This document shows positions 1 to 13,130 of a stretch of 64,000 bases of DNA, one piece after another; position 1 is the stretch's first letter, and each line of letters opens with the position of its first letter. The position numbers were made by a program, and so were the translations under genes. The notes below the pieces were generated by a model, which was not told the DNA's origin, made no database searches, and saw only the letters and a list, made by a program, of their open reading frames with translations. Origin of the DNA: Adenanthera pavonina. Taxonomy: Eukaryota > Streptophyta > Magnoliopsida > Fabales > Fabaceae. The stretch lies in assembly GCA_026686845.1 (NCBI GenBank), contig JAIVEN010000015.1, forward strand, positions 11,575,501 to 11,639,500, written 5' to 3'.

Positions 1-2449
1 CATTAGCTGGCGAATTCATTAACGATCTCGATGGACGACAGGCAATCTACACAGAATTGGTAGTTTCGTATTCGTGAAGCATCACGAAAATCGACGCGAC
101 AATTTGAGCTTTGACCTTATAATAATAATAATAATAATAATAATTTCTTTTTCAGGATATGCCATCTGTTGAATGATGCATTATCCAAAAAATTGAATGG
201 AGTTAGAGCAAGTTTTAACCTTAAAAAATATTTTAAAAAGTTTTTTTAAAGATTTCATTATTATAATTTTGAAAAGCCTGATTATAACAATGTCTTTAAC
301 TATAAATTTAAGATCATACATTTTAATTTTCAACCCACAAAAATGTCTTCAATTACCTTTTAGAAAACTGTAGTGTATGTACGATTGAAGAAAAATATCA
401 AGAGAAGAAAATGGCGTTCATGTTGCAACAATGACGTTTACCTAAAAAAGGGGAAACAGAAGCTTCCAATTTACTAGACTACAGAATTTGGTGGACATAA
501 CGCGGAATGATTGGTCAAGTAGCACCCATTTGAATGGAAGGAAGATGGTTCCGCGTGAAGAAGCTTTTTATTTCCACACAAAGATGGCGAAAAGGACTTG
601 AAGTTCCCTCGTGGTGGTTCAATTTTTTTCTAAAGTAGGGAGAAAAATGAGCCATGGAATATTGTCTTGTCTGGTTCACTCGCACCAGCACGTAATTATT
701 ACTTATGCAATTTCTATTTGTTGTTATATCAGTGTCCTGTCCACTGATACCTTGTGGAATTGTGTGGAAGGATAATATCATATATCCTCCATCATAACAA
801 CTTTATGTTAAATAGCAGTTAAATCTTGTGCTTCATAATGTCTTTTGAAGGATCAGGGAGTATATGGTTTTCATTGACGGATTCCTATGACCATTTAACA
901 AACCAATTCCAATTTCGACTGAATTTGTTCTTTGTATTTGGTGCCAGATGGAAGCAAGGATGAGTGGATCAAACCTACATCTACCAAGCATCAACATAAA
1001 ATGGAAAAAAAAAACTTATAAATAATAAAATCTAATATCTTTATTTAAAAAGTTAATAATAACAAAAAACTATGAATAACATAGCAACTATATAATAAAC
1101 ATTAATTATAAAACATAATACCTTTACTTCTATATTTCCTCTCCAACGCCAAACAAGAAATAAATTTATCATTTGAATAGTCAAATGAAAGGGATCACTT
1201 ATTAGTGGAATCGGCATGTTTTTATTTGGGCCTCCATTAATAGCCATAAAAAAAAGCCTACCAAGTGCCAAATCAACCTAACAAAAGCATCTCATTTAAA
1301 TAAATAAAAAAAAAAACTTATACACAAGAACGGCAATACCAGCTGTTTGGCCTAAAATGAACGCAAAAGCATTAAAAAAAAAGACCGTACAACGTAAATA
1401 AAATTTAAATAGAATAAATGATCCTTTATAAATGAAAATTAAATATAATTATTTTTCTCATTAAAAGGAGAGCTAATTGAACCAACTATAGTTGTTTCAT
1501 ATGATTTAATTGGTGTTTGTTCTCCCTGATCTCCTTGAGAAAGGTTTTCAATTTAATTTTTATGTATGGAAAAAATTTCTGTTGAAAGAGCTAACCTATA
1601 AATATATAATTAATGGGAAGAGAGAACAATAAACAAAAATATAACAAAAGAAGACAAAATACCTTTGACAACCTCTGTGTTCTTAATTGGCTCACGGGAT
1701 GAACTTGCTCCTAAAAGTTCTGATCAAAGTTAGGTTAATAGACTAGCCCAGTAGTCGGCCGGCCCTAATATATTGTCATGCGCTTAACACTCAGCTCCTA
1801 TATTTTGCAACTCAATTATGAAGTTTTTACAACTCACCTTCCAATTTTTATGACATACAACCAAAAACTCAATGGTTTGATAACTAGAGCTATATGTCCT
1901 AATGCAAACTCTTGGGTTACATAAGTACTCTAAGCTTCCAACAGATGAATAATTAATACACAGATAAGGATTTCATTTCACAGACATCAGAGTTTGCGTC
2001 AATATGACCAATAGAAGGATTATGCATGCTAATTGCATTTCATATGCCATGAGCCTTTGCCTTTGTGAAGGAATCTTCGAAACCACCAGAAGCTGGAATG
2101 TGTTCTTGCAGCAAATAACATGCAATGGCAAGGCATACCCATATATAATTCATCCACTGCGTCTATATTTAACCACAAGAGTACTTAATTACCTTCATCC
2201 AGAGGTTTTAATCTCTATATGTTACTGACTCATCCTCCTTTTCTTTTGCAAATGCTGCATTGGTCTATTAAGCGTGAGTGTGCCCTCAAGTACCGTTGAT
2301 CTATTAAAATTGGTCTATTCTGCCATGGTCTCTCCTGCAATTCTTGATTTTCTTCCACTGATTTAACCTCTCAAGTATGTTTCTGACAATCTGTAGATTT
2401 TAGAAATTAAACAACGTACAGATAATCAAACAGAGATAAGAAGAATAAT
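1..2449. other. AT-rich intergenic DNA, no gene recognised
   Basis: Only short open frames occur here, none with a recognisable domain or splice structure. A (TAA)n microsatellite of about 27 bp lies at 118-144. The block around 1690-1790 is less AT-rich but matches nothing I recognise. Homology with the duplicated locus further right becomes visible only from about 2450. Confidence 0.6.
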
Positions 2450-3121
2450 TGTCAGAAAATAAAGGCCACGTACGTACAGCAAAAAATACAATTTATTATT
2501 CATCAGCATCCTTTACAGTTTACATCTCTAATGCTTGGCCAAAAATAATAATTCTGAACTTAAAGCTGCTGCATGTCGTGATCCACAGTCACAAACAAAC
2601 TAAGTGTAAACTGTGTACACTTTTACGAGAAAAGCAGATTAATGATGTTGGCAATGATCTTAATTAAAGAGCATGATAACGAGAGTGAAGTAGGTAGAGC
2701 AAGAGCATGTTAACAATTGGATTTGGAGCACGTCAAAGGCTACGAAACCAACACACAGTCGATAGTCAAGGAAGGTCGTTTGAAGCTTTGGATGAGAATT
2801 AAGGAATAAATAATTTTGCAGAGATACGACGCAAAGCTCGATTTTGTATTAAAACAATGTAAAAGAACCGCATCTTTCAGGGGATAGCAAGCAGGAAACG
2901 TCAACCAGTCATCTATTCAAGTCGTTATCAGGTTTTGGAGTGGAGTGCTCGATTAATTTGATATATGATTTTGTCCGTATCGATATTCTTATGATCGATG
3001 ACTGTTTGCATGCTTTCGTCTTGAAAGGAGTCACGGCAAAATTAAGAGGCGTACGTCGGGTAGTAATCACCCAGCACGCAAAAGAAAAGATAAAAGGAGG
3101 AGGAAGAAGGGAGAAAACGCG

Positions 3122-3146
3122 ACACAAACACACACACACACACACA
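3122..3146. repeat. (CA)n microsatellite
   Basis: A run of CA dinucleotides is preserved at the matching place in the second copy of the duplicated locus (about 15361-15380), with slightly different length and interruptions, as expected for an SSR that predates the duplication. Confidence 0.85.
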
Positions 3147-3583
3147 TTGAGAGGGTGAGCCAGGGCAAATCAAAAAACAATAATCCCCGTGCCATCTCCC
3201 CCTCAAAACCCCCCAAAAACAGTAAATTTTATTAAGTAGTGTTTGGCCTGCCATGCAAGAGCACCCGTCATGGCAAAGGCCTACAACCAAAAGAAAACAC
3301 CATAACAAATACCTTGGCTTCACTAAAACGTCTCCGACAGCAACCAATACCTCCAACTATCAGATTCACAATCAATGCATGATAGGTTGAGACACAAACA
3401 ATATTTTATGTGATTCAGTCCTCTGGCCCACTAGCAGCACCGGCCGATCGTTGACGACGGATTTGATGCGTAGAAGAACACAAGATGCCGATCAAAATCG
3501 GATCACTTAAAGATTCGCGATTAACTAAGAAAAATTATACGGATGAAAAAAACCACAAAAAGAACAAACAACAAGCTCAGAAA

Positions 3584-3829
3584 TCAGAAAGAGTTAGAGA
3601 TTTGAAATACCTTACGTGATTCGTGACTTGATATAAGAATCTTAGCATAAGGCTTACCAATCTTGCCGGCCTCGAACTCCAGAAAAGCTAGAACGACGAG
3701 GGAAACGACATCTGATGGAAGATTTGCGATGTTGTATATCATACGATCATTGACGAAAGCTTTCCATTGACTGCGTTCACTCGCTGTACTATTGACAGAT
3801 CGGAAGTACCGGGCGAAGGGGGGACACAT
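3584..3829 (-). CDS. Unrecognised gene candidate, first exon (copy 1)
   Basis: An 81-codon open frame on the minus strand is conserved at DNA level with 15845-16080, which argues that it is part of a real locus. An internal methionine (the MIY at 3742-3734) is followed by a hydrophobic stretch including VVSLVVLAFL that could be a signal peptide, then a short hydrophilic tail. A good splice donor (CAC followed by GTAAGG) sits near residue 72, so the frame probably continues in an exon further left. One candidate is the conserved block at about 3235-3280, which follows a pyrimidine-rich acceptor (TTTTCTTTTGGTTGTAG) and in one frame reads CHDGCSCMAGQ. I do not recognise the family. It could also be a noncoding transcript. 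Confidence 0.3.
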   Translation of the reverse strand: MCPPFARYFRSVNSTASERSQWKAFVNDRMIYNIANLPSDVVSLVVLAFLEFEAGKIGKPYAKILISSHESRKVFQISNSF

Positions 3830-6286
3830 GATTCTTTTATAGTCAAATATGAGGCGGTTTATGCATTATCTATCAATATCACATGAGATACGATACTGCA
3901 ATATGATTTATAATTATATTTATCCTTATTTGGTAATTTGAAAACTCAAAATTATGCGATAAATTAAAATTAATATATATAAACAAATAGACATAAAATG
4001 TATTTGATATAATATAATATATTCTGTATTATTTAATATGGATATGACGTTGTTGCAATATAATATATATATATCATCATCATTATACTTATTTGATTAT
4101 TATGCACAATGCTTATAAATTAAAGTTAAAATAATAACATAAATAAGCGTAAAGTGTATTTATGATATAATCTAATATAATACAATATGGTGATATACTA
4201 TAATATATATTTTATTCATGTATTAATTATCACATGATATTCTGAAAAAAAAAAAAGCCATTCAAATATTTTATACTCTATTTATCTTTTAATTTGAGGA
4301 AAAAAATCTTCTTTTAAATAAGAAATTCGGCTAAATGGATTTGGATGTGTAGATTCAATATTGACATAAAAACTGTTGACCAAACAAATTGACATAAAAA
4401 CTTACCATGTTAAATATAAGGACATGGTGGGAATTATATCATCCTGTATAGGGTGGCCCTGTATATTTGTACTAAGCACAATATGAATGGTACTATTCAT
4501 GGCTTATAAAGATTCCATATTGTTTATATTTTATATTCTTTTTTTTTTGGGGGATCAAAATGAGGAAAAAACAAGAAAGAGATAGACTACACGTTAACGT
4601 TAGGGGATAAGAATCCCATTTGGTCTTGAATGATCAAGGGAACTAGTGGCTGGCACCGTGTCCAGAAAACGAAATGGAGACTTGTGGTGGACGCTCTATT
4701 TGGCCAAAGTATCTGCCACAGCATGAGCAGACCGTGGAATCGGTGTGAGTCGAGAAAGAAACTTTCCCATTGCCTTTTAAGCAGACTACGTACGAAGAAT
4801 CTCCATGCATCATGACATTACTGCAACCACTATTGCCGTGCACCTGCTGCAATTTTGTGATCTGATTAATAACCCATCTTAGCATCAACTTCTAAATCCC
4901 AGGTCCTAACCAACCTTTAGCGCCGGGGGCCGCTTCTCAAAACTCCCCACTCCTCCGCATACTCTGAAGTACAAGAGAATTCATATTATTGTTATGGACA
5001 TATCGATATTGATTATTGATATGATGAAAACAAATTATCATTGATTAGCCCAATTGCTTTTCTGGGCTTACCAACCTCTCACATTTTCCAAGGATTCAAT
5101 TTTTTGTTCCATTGCTAAGTAGTAACCCTCTGCTATGCTCAAACAAAAAACCGTTTTATTGGGTTTTCCCATTGCCTGGACTATCACATCTGCCCTTTTT
5201 TGTTAACAAATCGGGTCACCCAAAAGAAAAGCATATCATCAGCCCAAGCCCAATATATATTTATATGATATCATCCGTTTACCAATTCACTCTGCTCAAA
5301 CAATTTGAGAAATCTTTAGACACAGGTTGCATATTAAATAAAGATGTATAAAATCAAGTAAAAAAAAAACATTTTGCTATCGTTAATAATATGTATATAC
5401 ATTGGAGATGAATTTCTGCAAAAAATAATTTATCTGCGATATTTAGAATTTAGATATTTATTTTTATTAATTTATCTACCAAAAAAAGAAAGAAAGAAAG
5501 ATCCACACCATCTATAAAAATGCAATCCCTTTTTTTGGCCAAAAAGGATGTGATGCTGTTATAGATATCCTTGAATATTTTGTTTTCAAATTTTAAGATA
5601 TAGTGAAACGTAAAAAAAAAATAATATCTGATGCATAATAGATTTACTCTTAGTTAGTTAGCTTAATTTGCTTTTATTTTTTTCGTCATATTTGAATCTA
5701 TCTAACAAATTTTAGAAAGATATCCCACATGACAATTGTGAACACCGTATTTTGTCCGGGCATGAACATAAAATAAAAATAAATAAATAAAAAACTAATT
5801 GTTTTAATGGGATAAAAAATGTAAATAAAGTAAAATAATAACAGAAATAATATAAAAATTAAAATAAAAAGTTAATTAAAAAGAAAAGTTAAAAATTAAA
5901 AAAAAAGAAGAAGAAAAAAGAGAAAATGAAAAAAAGAAAGGGAGATATTTGGGCATGGCAGCCCAAAACATCACGAGCCCAATTGACTGGGCTTGTGGAG
6001 GGCTGCCCTAAAAAGGAGGGAGCCCTAATGGGGGTCGCGAAAAGAAAAAGAAATGGAAGCAAAGAAGAGGGAGCTCGGGTAGAGGCCGAGAGAGCTATAG
6101 ATGGAGTTCTGAGCAGGGGACGCGAGGGAGAACGGAGAGCAGAGGAGGAAAAAAGAGAGAGAGCCACCGAGCATGAGAAGCAGAGGAGAGCACGGCCGAA
6201 AGAAAAAGGCAGGGGAGCAAAACTGAGGGAGATCTGGAGATCAGAGAGAGGGCAGCAAAGGAGAAGACCGAGGAGAGAGTGAGCAC

Positions 6287-6500
6287 GGAGAGAGTAGGAG
6301 CTGAGGCCGAAAGAAGGGGACCGAGGAGAGAGTGAGCTCGACTAGGGGAGTTGGGCTGGCTGGCCGAGAGAAAAAGAGGGTGGAGGCTGAACCGGAGAGA
6401 GTGGGAGCTGAGGTCGAAAGAAGGGGACCGAGGAGAGAGTGAGCTCGAGTAGGGGAGCTGGGGTGGCTGGCCGAGAGGAAAAGAGGGTGGAGGCCACGAA
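6287..6500 (+). repeat. 107-bp tandem duplication in the LTR leader
   Basis: GGAGAGAGTAGGAGCTGAGG at 6287 recurs as GGAGAGAGTGGGAGCTGAGG at 6394, and the following sequence (GAAAGAAGGGGACCGAGGAG, then GGCTGGCCGAGAG) repeats at the same 107-bp spacing. It lies in the purine-rich leader of the outer LTR. The open frames through this region are low-complexity and are not treated as genes. Confidence 0.85.
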
Positions 6501-6622
6501 CAGAGGAGGGCGCCGCGGAAGAGAGGAGAGAAAAAAGAGAAACCGAGGGAGCTGGCCGAGAGCCTTAGGGCTCAATAGGAGGTTGAACCAGAGAGACCGA
6601 GGGAGGCTGAACGAACCGGAGG

Positions 6623-9504
6623 TGTCGCACCCGAAAAAATGCGACGAAAGGGAAAATGAGAACAAATCTGGTTTTCGTGTGAAAACCGACTTGTGAGGAG
6701 TCGCCACCAAAATTTTAAGGAAAATCTTGGGAAACCGAATTAAAGAGGAAAAGGATGGTCTGCGTAATCGGAGTTGGATTCGGAAGTCGATTGTGCGTGG
6801 GGAAGGTGTTAGGCACCCCACGACACCCGTTCCTAGGAACGGTTACCTTACGTTGATTGCGTAAATTAATATGGCTTTAAAATATATTTTGGTTTTCCTT
6901 TTATAATTCACATGCGAGAAAATGGGTAAAGAAAAAGAAGTTAAGAAAGTTTGAAAAATAGAATAAGGAAAATAAATTAACTTAGAAATTAAGGAAATTT
7001 AAAAAATGAGGAAAAAGGGATTTAAGAAAATAAATTGGGAAATATTTATTAAATTAAGGGAAAAAACATCAAATAAATCAGAAAATATTTATTTATTTAC
7101 AAAGGCGGACTTGACCCAGGATCAGAGCCTGGGGCCTACGTACCCTGCGGTGGGGATCAAAGTTTACGTAGTTCGGGCTACAAATGCGTGTCACTTGGTT
7201 GGTATTTTTTTAATTTTTTGTAATAAGAGAAAGTGGGTTGAAAATAACTTACCTTTTTACAAACAAGACTATTTTCTGAGATTGAGTTGGTGTGTTTTAA
7301 TTTGCAAAGACAATTTTAATTCCCTTTTACTTACTCTAATTTTATCTTGTTTTGAAAACATTTCTCATGGTTTTTTTTTTTGGGCTTTTGAAAAACGCTT
7401 TTGTTTGATTTTTTGACTTTTAAATTAACATGTTTTTGTATTTTTGAAAATTTTTCCTTTTAAGAGAAAATCAATCCACCTCTTGCGGGCTTGCAGCCAC
7501 ACCCAATAGATTGGTTCCTTAATTGCCTGCGGAAGTTCTAAACCTCGCGGTATAAGGGTTTCATTATTCATTATTATTATTTGATTTTCAAACGCCAATT
7601 GCATTTTTTTTGAATCTAAAACAAAACTTATTATATTGTCCTAATTTATTTTCTACTACTATTATTATATTTTTTGGAAAAAATATAATTATCCTCTCAA
7701 GAAGAAATTTATTTATACGGACATATCTGCGTGGACTCGCAATCTCACGTGACAACTCAGTAATTAGATACCTACGTGAATTCCAAAAATTCACGCGGCG
7801 TAATTATTAGTTCATCAATTTATTTGTTTATTTATTAAGAAAACCAACTTTTAAGACTAAAAATGTTGGGACTTACTATGTGTAATCCCTTGCAATGTAC
7901 CCACACTTCCCTACGGGCTTCTGGTGCCAGGCCCACGAAAAAAACGAAAGTAAAAAAAGAGAAGGAGATGCTGTAGAAGGCCTCTCCATGTCAGGCCCTC
8001 TATTAAAATATTCATTCCAGAATTCCTAAGGCCCAACTTGTAGATGGAATATCCACCATGTGCGGCCCAGTCCAAAAGAAAAACAATGAACCCCTAACAG
8101 ACTTTCCTATGAATGGCCCAAATCAAGGTTCACGAAGACTAGGAGGAGAATTGATCGAACATGCAGCACTGAAAATGTGATGGGTCCTTCAAAGCAAGAT
8201 CTCATACTTCAAACCACGCTCTAACAATTAATACCAGCAGCGTAATCACTGCCCTGCTCCTTACTTATTTTAAATCCGATGCGGTTTATCATTGAAACAG
8301 TTACTGGGTTTTCACAACGAATGAACTCAATCTGAATTTCCTAAGCAATTCGAGTATGGAGCTGCAGAACCCTACCGATGGACCATTAAAGGAGAACCAA
8401 GCAATGCATATAAACAAAAAAAATCCAGTAAACAAACACGAATGTCCTACAGTTTCCCAAGGCACGCGAAATCGACAGAGACTCGTACAGATCATTAGCA
8501 AAAACATAAACAACCTAAAACCGGGATTCCACGACTCGGAAAAATGGGATTAGAAAAACTAAAGGAATTAAGCGGTAATTGAAAACGAAGGCACAATTGG
8601 AATAAGAATTACCCCAAATCCGAGCGTTTTTGCTACTCAATTCCTAACTCCTACCACGCCTGGTCTCCCATTCAGCTTCTGGTCCTCCTTGTTCCCCCGC
8701 GGTACCCCAGATCCCTCGGCCTCTCGTGCTCGGCTTCACCTTCAGTTTCTCGTGCTCGGCTTGTTTTTCAGCGTCTCCAGCTTCGTCTATCGGTTCACCT
8801 TCCATGGATCATGGAGCTCCCTCCTTTTATTTTCGGGTGCCTCCCTGCCAGTTCTGCGTGCCTCCCTCTTCCTTCACGCGTACGTCTTGAAGCTTTTTCA
8901 ACCGTGCACGTCTCCCCTTGTTTCCTTTTCTTTTCAGTCTGCTGGCCCATTTTTCAGTTCACGCCTGCTCTGCTCCTAACGCCCTTTTCTCTTTCCCTCA
9001 GTCTCGGCTCCCTCCTGCTTTTTCAGTCTTGCTTTTCGTTCCTAGCTGCCCAGGTCTCTCACGCACCTGAGCCCTCATTAGGGCTCAGGGTGGAATATGG
9101 GCCCGAAATGCTTTCGGGCCCAGTGTTTTGAGCCCCACCAATTAGTCTTCTCCCCTTTTTTTTTTTTTATTAATACCCCTTTTAAAAAAAAATTTTTTAT
9201 TATTTTTGTTACAGAAAATTTTTTGGTTTTTTTTTTTTTCAAATCTTAAAGGGGAGAGATTGGATAAGAATAAAGGGATGGGATTTTTCTTTGTTTTGTT
9301 TTGTTTTGTTTTTATTTATTTATTATTTTTTTTTTGTAAAAAGATAGGATTTTTGAAACTCCTAAAAAAGAAATTAGATTTGGACGATGATTTGATTTTT
9401 TTTTTTTAGATATTATTTATTATTTATTTTATTTTATTTTTGTTTTTGTTTTGTTTTGTTTTTTTTTTTTTTGTAAAACACCCGGACAAAATGGGGTGTT
9501 CACA
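6623..9504 (-). mobile_element. Inner solo LTR of the same family, opposite orientation
   Basis: On the plus strand the element reads TGTCGCACCC at 6623 and GGGGTGTTCACA at 9504, so the sense strand (TGTGAACACC to GGGTGCGACA) is minus. It is flanked by a perfect 5-bp target-site duplication, GGAGG, at 6618-6622 and 9505-9509. Length is 2882 bp. It carries the family's marks: AAAATTTTGGTGGCGACTCC near the sense 3' end, the GGTGTTAGGCACCCC block (6806-6820), the GCCTGGGGCCTACGTACCC block (about 7128), and the leader, which appears here as a CT-rich plus strand (8640-9100). It inserted into the GA-rich leader of the outer LTR. Confidence 0.88.
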
Positions 9505-11524
9505 GGAGGGAGTGGCCGAAGGAAACCACGGAAGGAGCCTGAACCACCGAGGGACACGGCTGAGAAGCAGAGGCTGAGGGATGGCTGATTGAGAAGGGAC
9601 TGAGGGCGCGAGAGACTTAGACGCGAGAAACAGAGGAACGATTGAGCTGCAAGGTACTGACATTATTATCATTTCGGTTCTGAAATTCAAGCCTTAAGCT
9701 GAGGTTCTCGAGTCCTATTTTTTCTGCTGGTCATTCTTCATGTTTTTTTTACTCTGAAGTTTGTTAGCTTATTTTCCTCACAAGATTCGGTCTCACAATG
9801 GGTTTGTTTTTTTTATGATTGGCATTAAGTTGTGTAGATGAATATTGTTTTACTAAATGCGACATGTGCTGGATGTACCTATATGCTGATTTCTTCATGA
9901 TTGGAAAATTGATTCTCTGTTGTTTCAAGATCTGGTTTCTATTCGGACTGTCTTCTCAAGTTGTTAAGTTGTTTACTACTCATTATATAAACAATGGTGA
10001 GTTAGGATTGTGAAAGTTGTGCGAATTTCTTTCAGACCTGTTTGAACTCTGGTCATGCTTTAGTGAATGGAAAGACCTGTTGGGGTTTCACTTTGTGGTA
10101 AGTCATGGGAATGTTTCAAGATAGGTTTTTTTTAGTGTCAAATTCAAGCTTGGAGTCGTCTAGGGGCTCATGGCTTTGTCTAGATTGCCTGCTGATGCCT
10201 ACTTGGAATGAACTAGTAATTCCTGATCTGAGTGAGTTTATTGTTTGCAGTAGAATTTTGTGTAATTTTTCCTCCCGGCCCTTAAAGATAGCTAGATGGC
10301 TTGCCCAATCGTTTCTGGTTTGCAAGACATTGGACTGAATAATCTTTGTATGTTATTGATTAATAGATTTCTAGGATTGAAGTTAATATCATACTCTAAA
10401 TCGAATGCCTAATAGATGTTTGTTAAAATACTTATGGGGAGACCATTTAGAATATTGGGATTAAGGGTTTAGTCACGATCATTGCATCCTTTTTTAATAT
10501 GTCCTGCGTCATTCAAAGTGTAGTCACATTTGTGGGATTGGAGAAGTGAGGACTCCTAGAGTTAATGTTCCATTTGTCCCTTTCCTGTAACCCACTTTGT
10601 GTTGGAGTGCTAGCATGTTTATATAGAGCAATTATATATCTTAACACCCTGATAAATGCATTCTACTTGTCCATCCTTGGCTTTTATGGTACAAAGCTAA
10701 TGGATCCCTTTTCCTTTTATTCCCACCTCGAAGATGTTATAAAATGTGTTTCAGAGGTGTGATGTTATGAGACAACCTATTGGCCATTCACCTGCTTGGC
10801 ATGTTTGGGTGTGGGATATTTGACTCCTCTTGTTTCATTTTTTTTTTAAAAAAAAAACTCATTGGATCTCACTAAAGTCATGCCAAATTTATATTGGTTT
10901 CCTTTTGAACATGAGACTTGCACATTGACTTTGTTTTTAGTGGTTTTCTTCCAGTTTCAGTTTATTATATTTCACGAGTTGTAAGTGCCTGTTATTGTTG
11001 TGGATATGCCTCGGTTTTGTCACCAAAATATATTTGGGTCATTGATCTAATACGCTAGACTACATATCCCTAGAGCTTTCATCATGAGTGGATGTGTAAA
11101 AGATATAAACTGGAATAGACGTGTGGAATCCTTATGAGTTTGATAGTTTTTTTTCTTTTTCTTTCTTACTGTCTTACAAAGAGATGTCCATTGATGATAC
11201 TTATACCTATACTCCCTTATTGGCTTCTGTGACATGTGAGACAAAGGATTTGGCGAACTAAAGGCACATTGGAGACGTGCAAGGTGGTGGGGAATGATGA
11301 GAGAGATTGCAAAGGATTATTAGAAGGAATTGAGGAAGCAAAATGACAACTTACGGGGAGCAAGCATTGGACTGAGGACTAGAGGGAGTGATTATTCCTT
11401 TTGCTCAATTTATTTGTGATTCCTATGTGATAAGTCTAAGATAATATTTGGTATACTCACATACACACCAAACACACGATCAGCATGAATTTTTATACCT
11501 TTTGTTGTGGTCACTTTCTTTTCG

Positions 11525-12425
11525 CTTTTAGAGTTTGCCACGAGGGACCAATTCTCCGTGTGCATATAGAGTGTCAGTCAATTATACCATGAGTAAGGAG
11601 TTGTCATGGTATAAATATTGGCTAAATCTTATTCTATTTTATTTTATTTCATTTCTATTTATGAGTACCAATGTTTTTTTTATTTATTAAAAGTAAAAAT
11701 AAACGAGAGCCTTTATTTCAAATTTTTGCCTTTATGTTCCAAGTAGTAACACCGTGGGCATTTAGGTGTTAATTAGTGAGCTGTGAGTGATAAAATCACC
11801 ATAGATCCTAATTGATTCTTTTTCTAAAAAAAAAACAAATAAAATAAAATAAAACAAATAACAAATAAAAATAAATAATATATGAATATATGTAAAAGTC
11901 ATATTTTTAAATTTCTTTTTACCACTTTTCTTTTTATAAAACCATCATTATCGTATTTATTTTTATAATTTAATATAAAAATGATTTCATTTTTTTTAAT
12001 TTTACCCTTTAAGTTTTTGTCTTTTGCCACGAGTGGCATTACCGTGAGCATATAAGCATAAATCAGTAAATTATGAGTGATTAAGTCACCATATATGCTG
12101 TTTGATTTTTATTTAAAATATTTCTTGTGGTATTTTCTGCACCGAGTGGTAACACCGTGGGTATTTTAAACATAAATCAGTAACTTGTGAGTGATAAAGT
12201 CACCACATATGCTGATTATTTTTCTTCAAAAATATATGTAATGATAACATTTTGAGTTCTTCTTAATGTTTTCATAATAAAAAGAAAATAAAAAATCATT
12301 TGTATAGGAATTATTCGTTTTCTTTCGAACTCTTATTATGTCTTTTGTCTCGAGTGACACCACCGTGGACGTTTAGGTATCAATGGGTAAATGTGAGTGA
12401 TAAAGTCACCACATTAGCCAATTGG
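11525..12425 (+). repeat. Five diverged short repeats with a CACCGTG...GTGAGTGATAAAGTCACCA core
   Basis: A motif of about 80 bp recurs at roughly 11530, 11740, 12015, 12140 and 12350. Each copy has a word like CGAGTGGTAACACCGTGGG, a middle like TAAATCAGTAA, and a word like GTGAGTGATAAAGTCACCA, separated by AT-rich filler. The two shorter sibling LTRs keep one related copy each (about 7735-7795 and 43165-43240, antisense). Amplification of this unit partly explains why the outer LTR is longer. Confidence 0.7.
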
Positions 12426-12833
12426 TTTTATTTTGTGAAAATAAAATTGTTTTCAAATATTTATTTTTCAAATCAAAATAAAATGTTCAAAAATCACACA
12501 TAATTTTAATCATATTTTCTAAATTGAGGGAAAAACATATATTCCTTTTTAAGAATTGAGTAAACCAAAAAATAAAAAAAATAATAAAAAAATAAAATAA
12601 ATGAAAAGAGCAAATAATGGGAATTAACTTGTCTTGTACAAATTAAAACACAACAACTAATTCTAAAATTTGTTTTCTTTGTATAAAGACAAAATTATTT
12701 TCTATAAACCTCTCTTTTCAAAGAACATATAAAATAAAAAATACGAACCCAGTGACATGCATTCTTAGGTCCGAACTACATCGATTTTGATCCCTATCGC
12801 AGGGTACGTAGGCCCCAGACTCTCATTCTGGGT

Positions 12834-13130
12834 CAAGTCCGCCTTTATAAATAAATAAATATCTTCTGATTTATTTGGTGTTTTTTCTCTTAATTTAATA
12901 AATATTTACCAATTTATTTTTTTAAGTCCGCTTTTGTAAATAAATAAATATTTTCTGATGTTTTTTGTTTTTTTGTTTTTTTTCTCTTAATTTAATAAAT
13001 ACTTACCAATTTATTTTTGAAGTCCACATTTGTAAATAAATAATGTTTTCCTTATTTTATTTTCTCAACTTCCTGTTTTATTCTTTATTTTCATTTACAT
13101 AAGTCTACTTTTGTAAATAAATAATGTTTT
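12834..13130 (+). repeat. Degenerate tandem repeats starting AAGTCC/AAGTCT...GTAAATAAATAA
   Basis: The unit beginning AAGTCCGC and running into (T)AAATAAATAAAT appears at about 12834, 12924, 13020 and 13101, with spacings of roughly 80-95 bp. It sits in the 3' part of the outer LTR. The inner LTR has the reverse complement of a single unit near 7095-7110. Confidence 0.7.

Larger units (their letters stand above)
2450..5480. repeat. Segmental duplication, copy 1
   Basis: This stretch is a diverged paralogue of 14340-16091 plus about 22190-22890. Shared landmarks in the same order are a block ending in a (CA)n tract (about 2940-3150 versus 15180-15385), a block containing the word TTTGGCCTGCCATGCAAG (about 3240 versus 15476), a conserved exon-like block (3600-3830 versus 15845-16080), and the blocks at 4420-4500, 5040-5100 and 5385-5480, which match 22236-22380, 22479-22535 and 22800-22890. 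In the second copy the series is split after the sequence TTATAGTCAA by about 6 kb of inserted DNA. Boundaries are approximate because they were judged by eye. Confidence 0.7.

Noticed and set aside
5926..6821. Open frames of 85-159 codons on both strands
   Set aside because: They lie in GA-rich LTR leader sequence. The proteins are Arg/Glu/Lys- or Ser/Leu/Pro-rich with no domain, as expected from the skewed base composition.
8689..9131. Overlapping open frames rich in Ser, Phe, Leu
   Set aside because: They are in the CT-rich complement of the inner LTR leader.
5737..9504. Reading TGTGAACACC at 5737 and GGTGTTCACA at 9504 as the terminal inverted repeats of a single DNA transposon
   Set aside because: The flanks do not match as a TSD, whereas pairing 5737 with 13539 and 6623 with 9504 gives matching pentamers and consistent LTR structure.
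11525..13130. Regularly spaced repeats that could suggest a CRISPR-like array
   Set aside because: The genome is a plant; spacing and repeat lengths vary and the repeats lie inside an LTR. They are tandem duplications.
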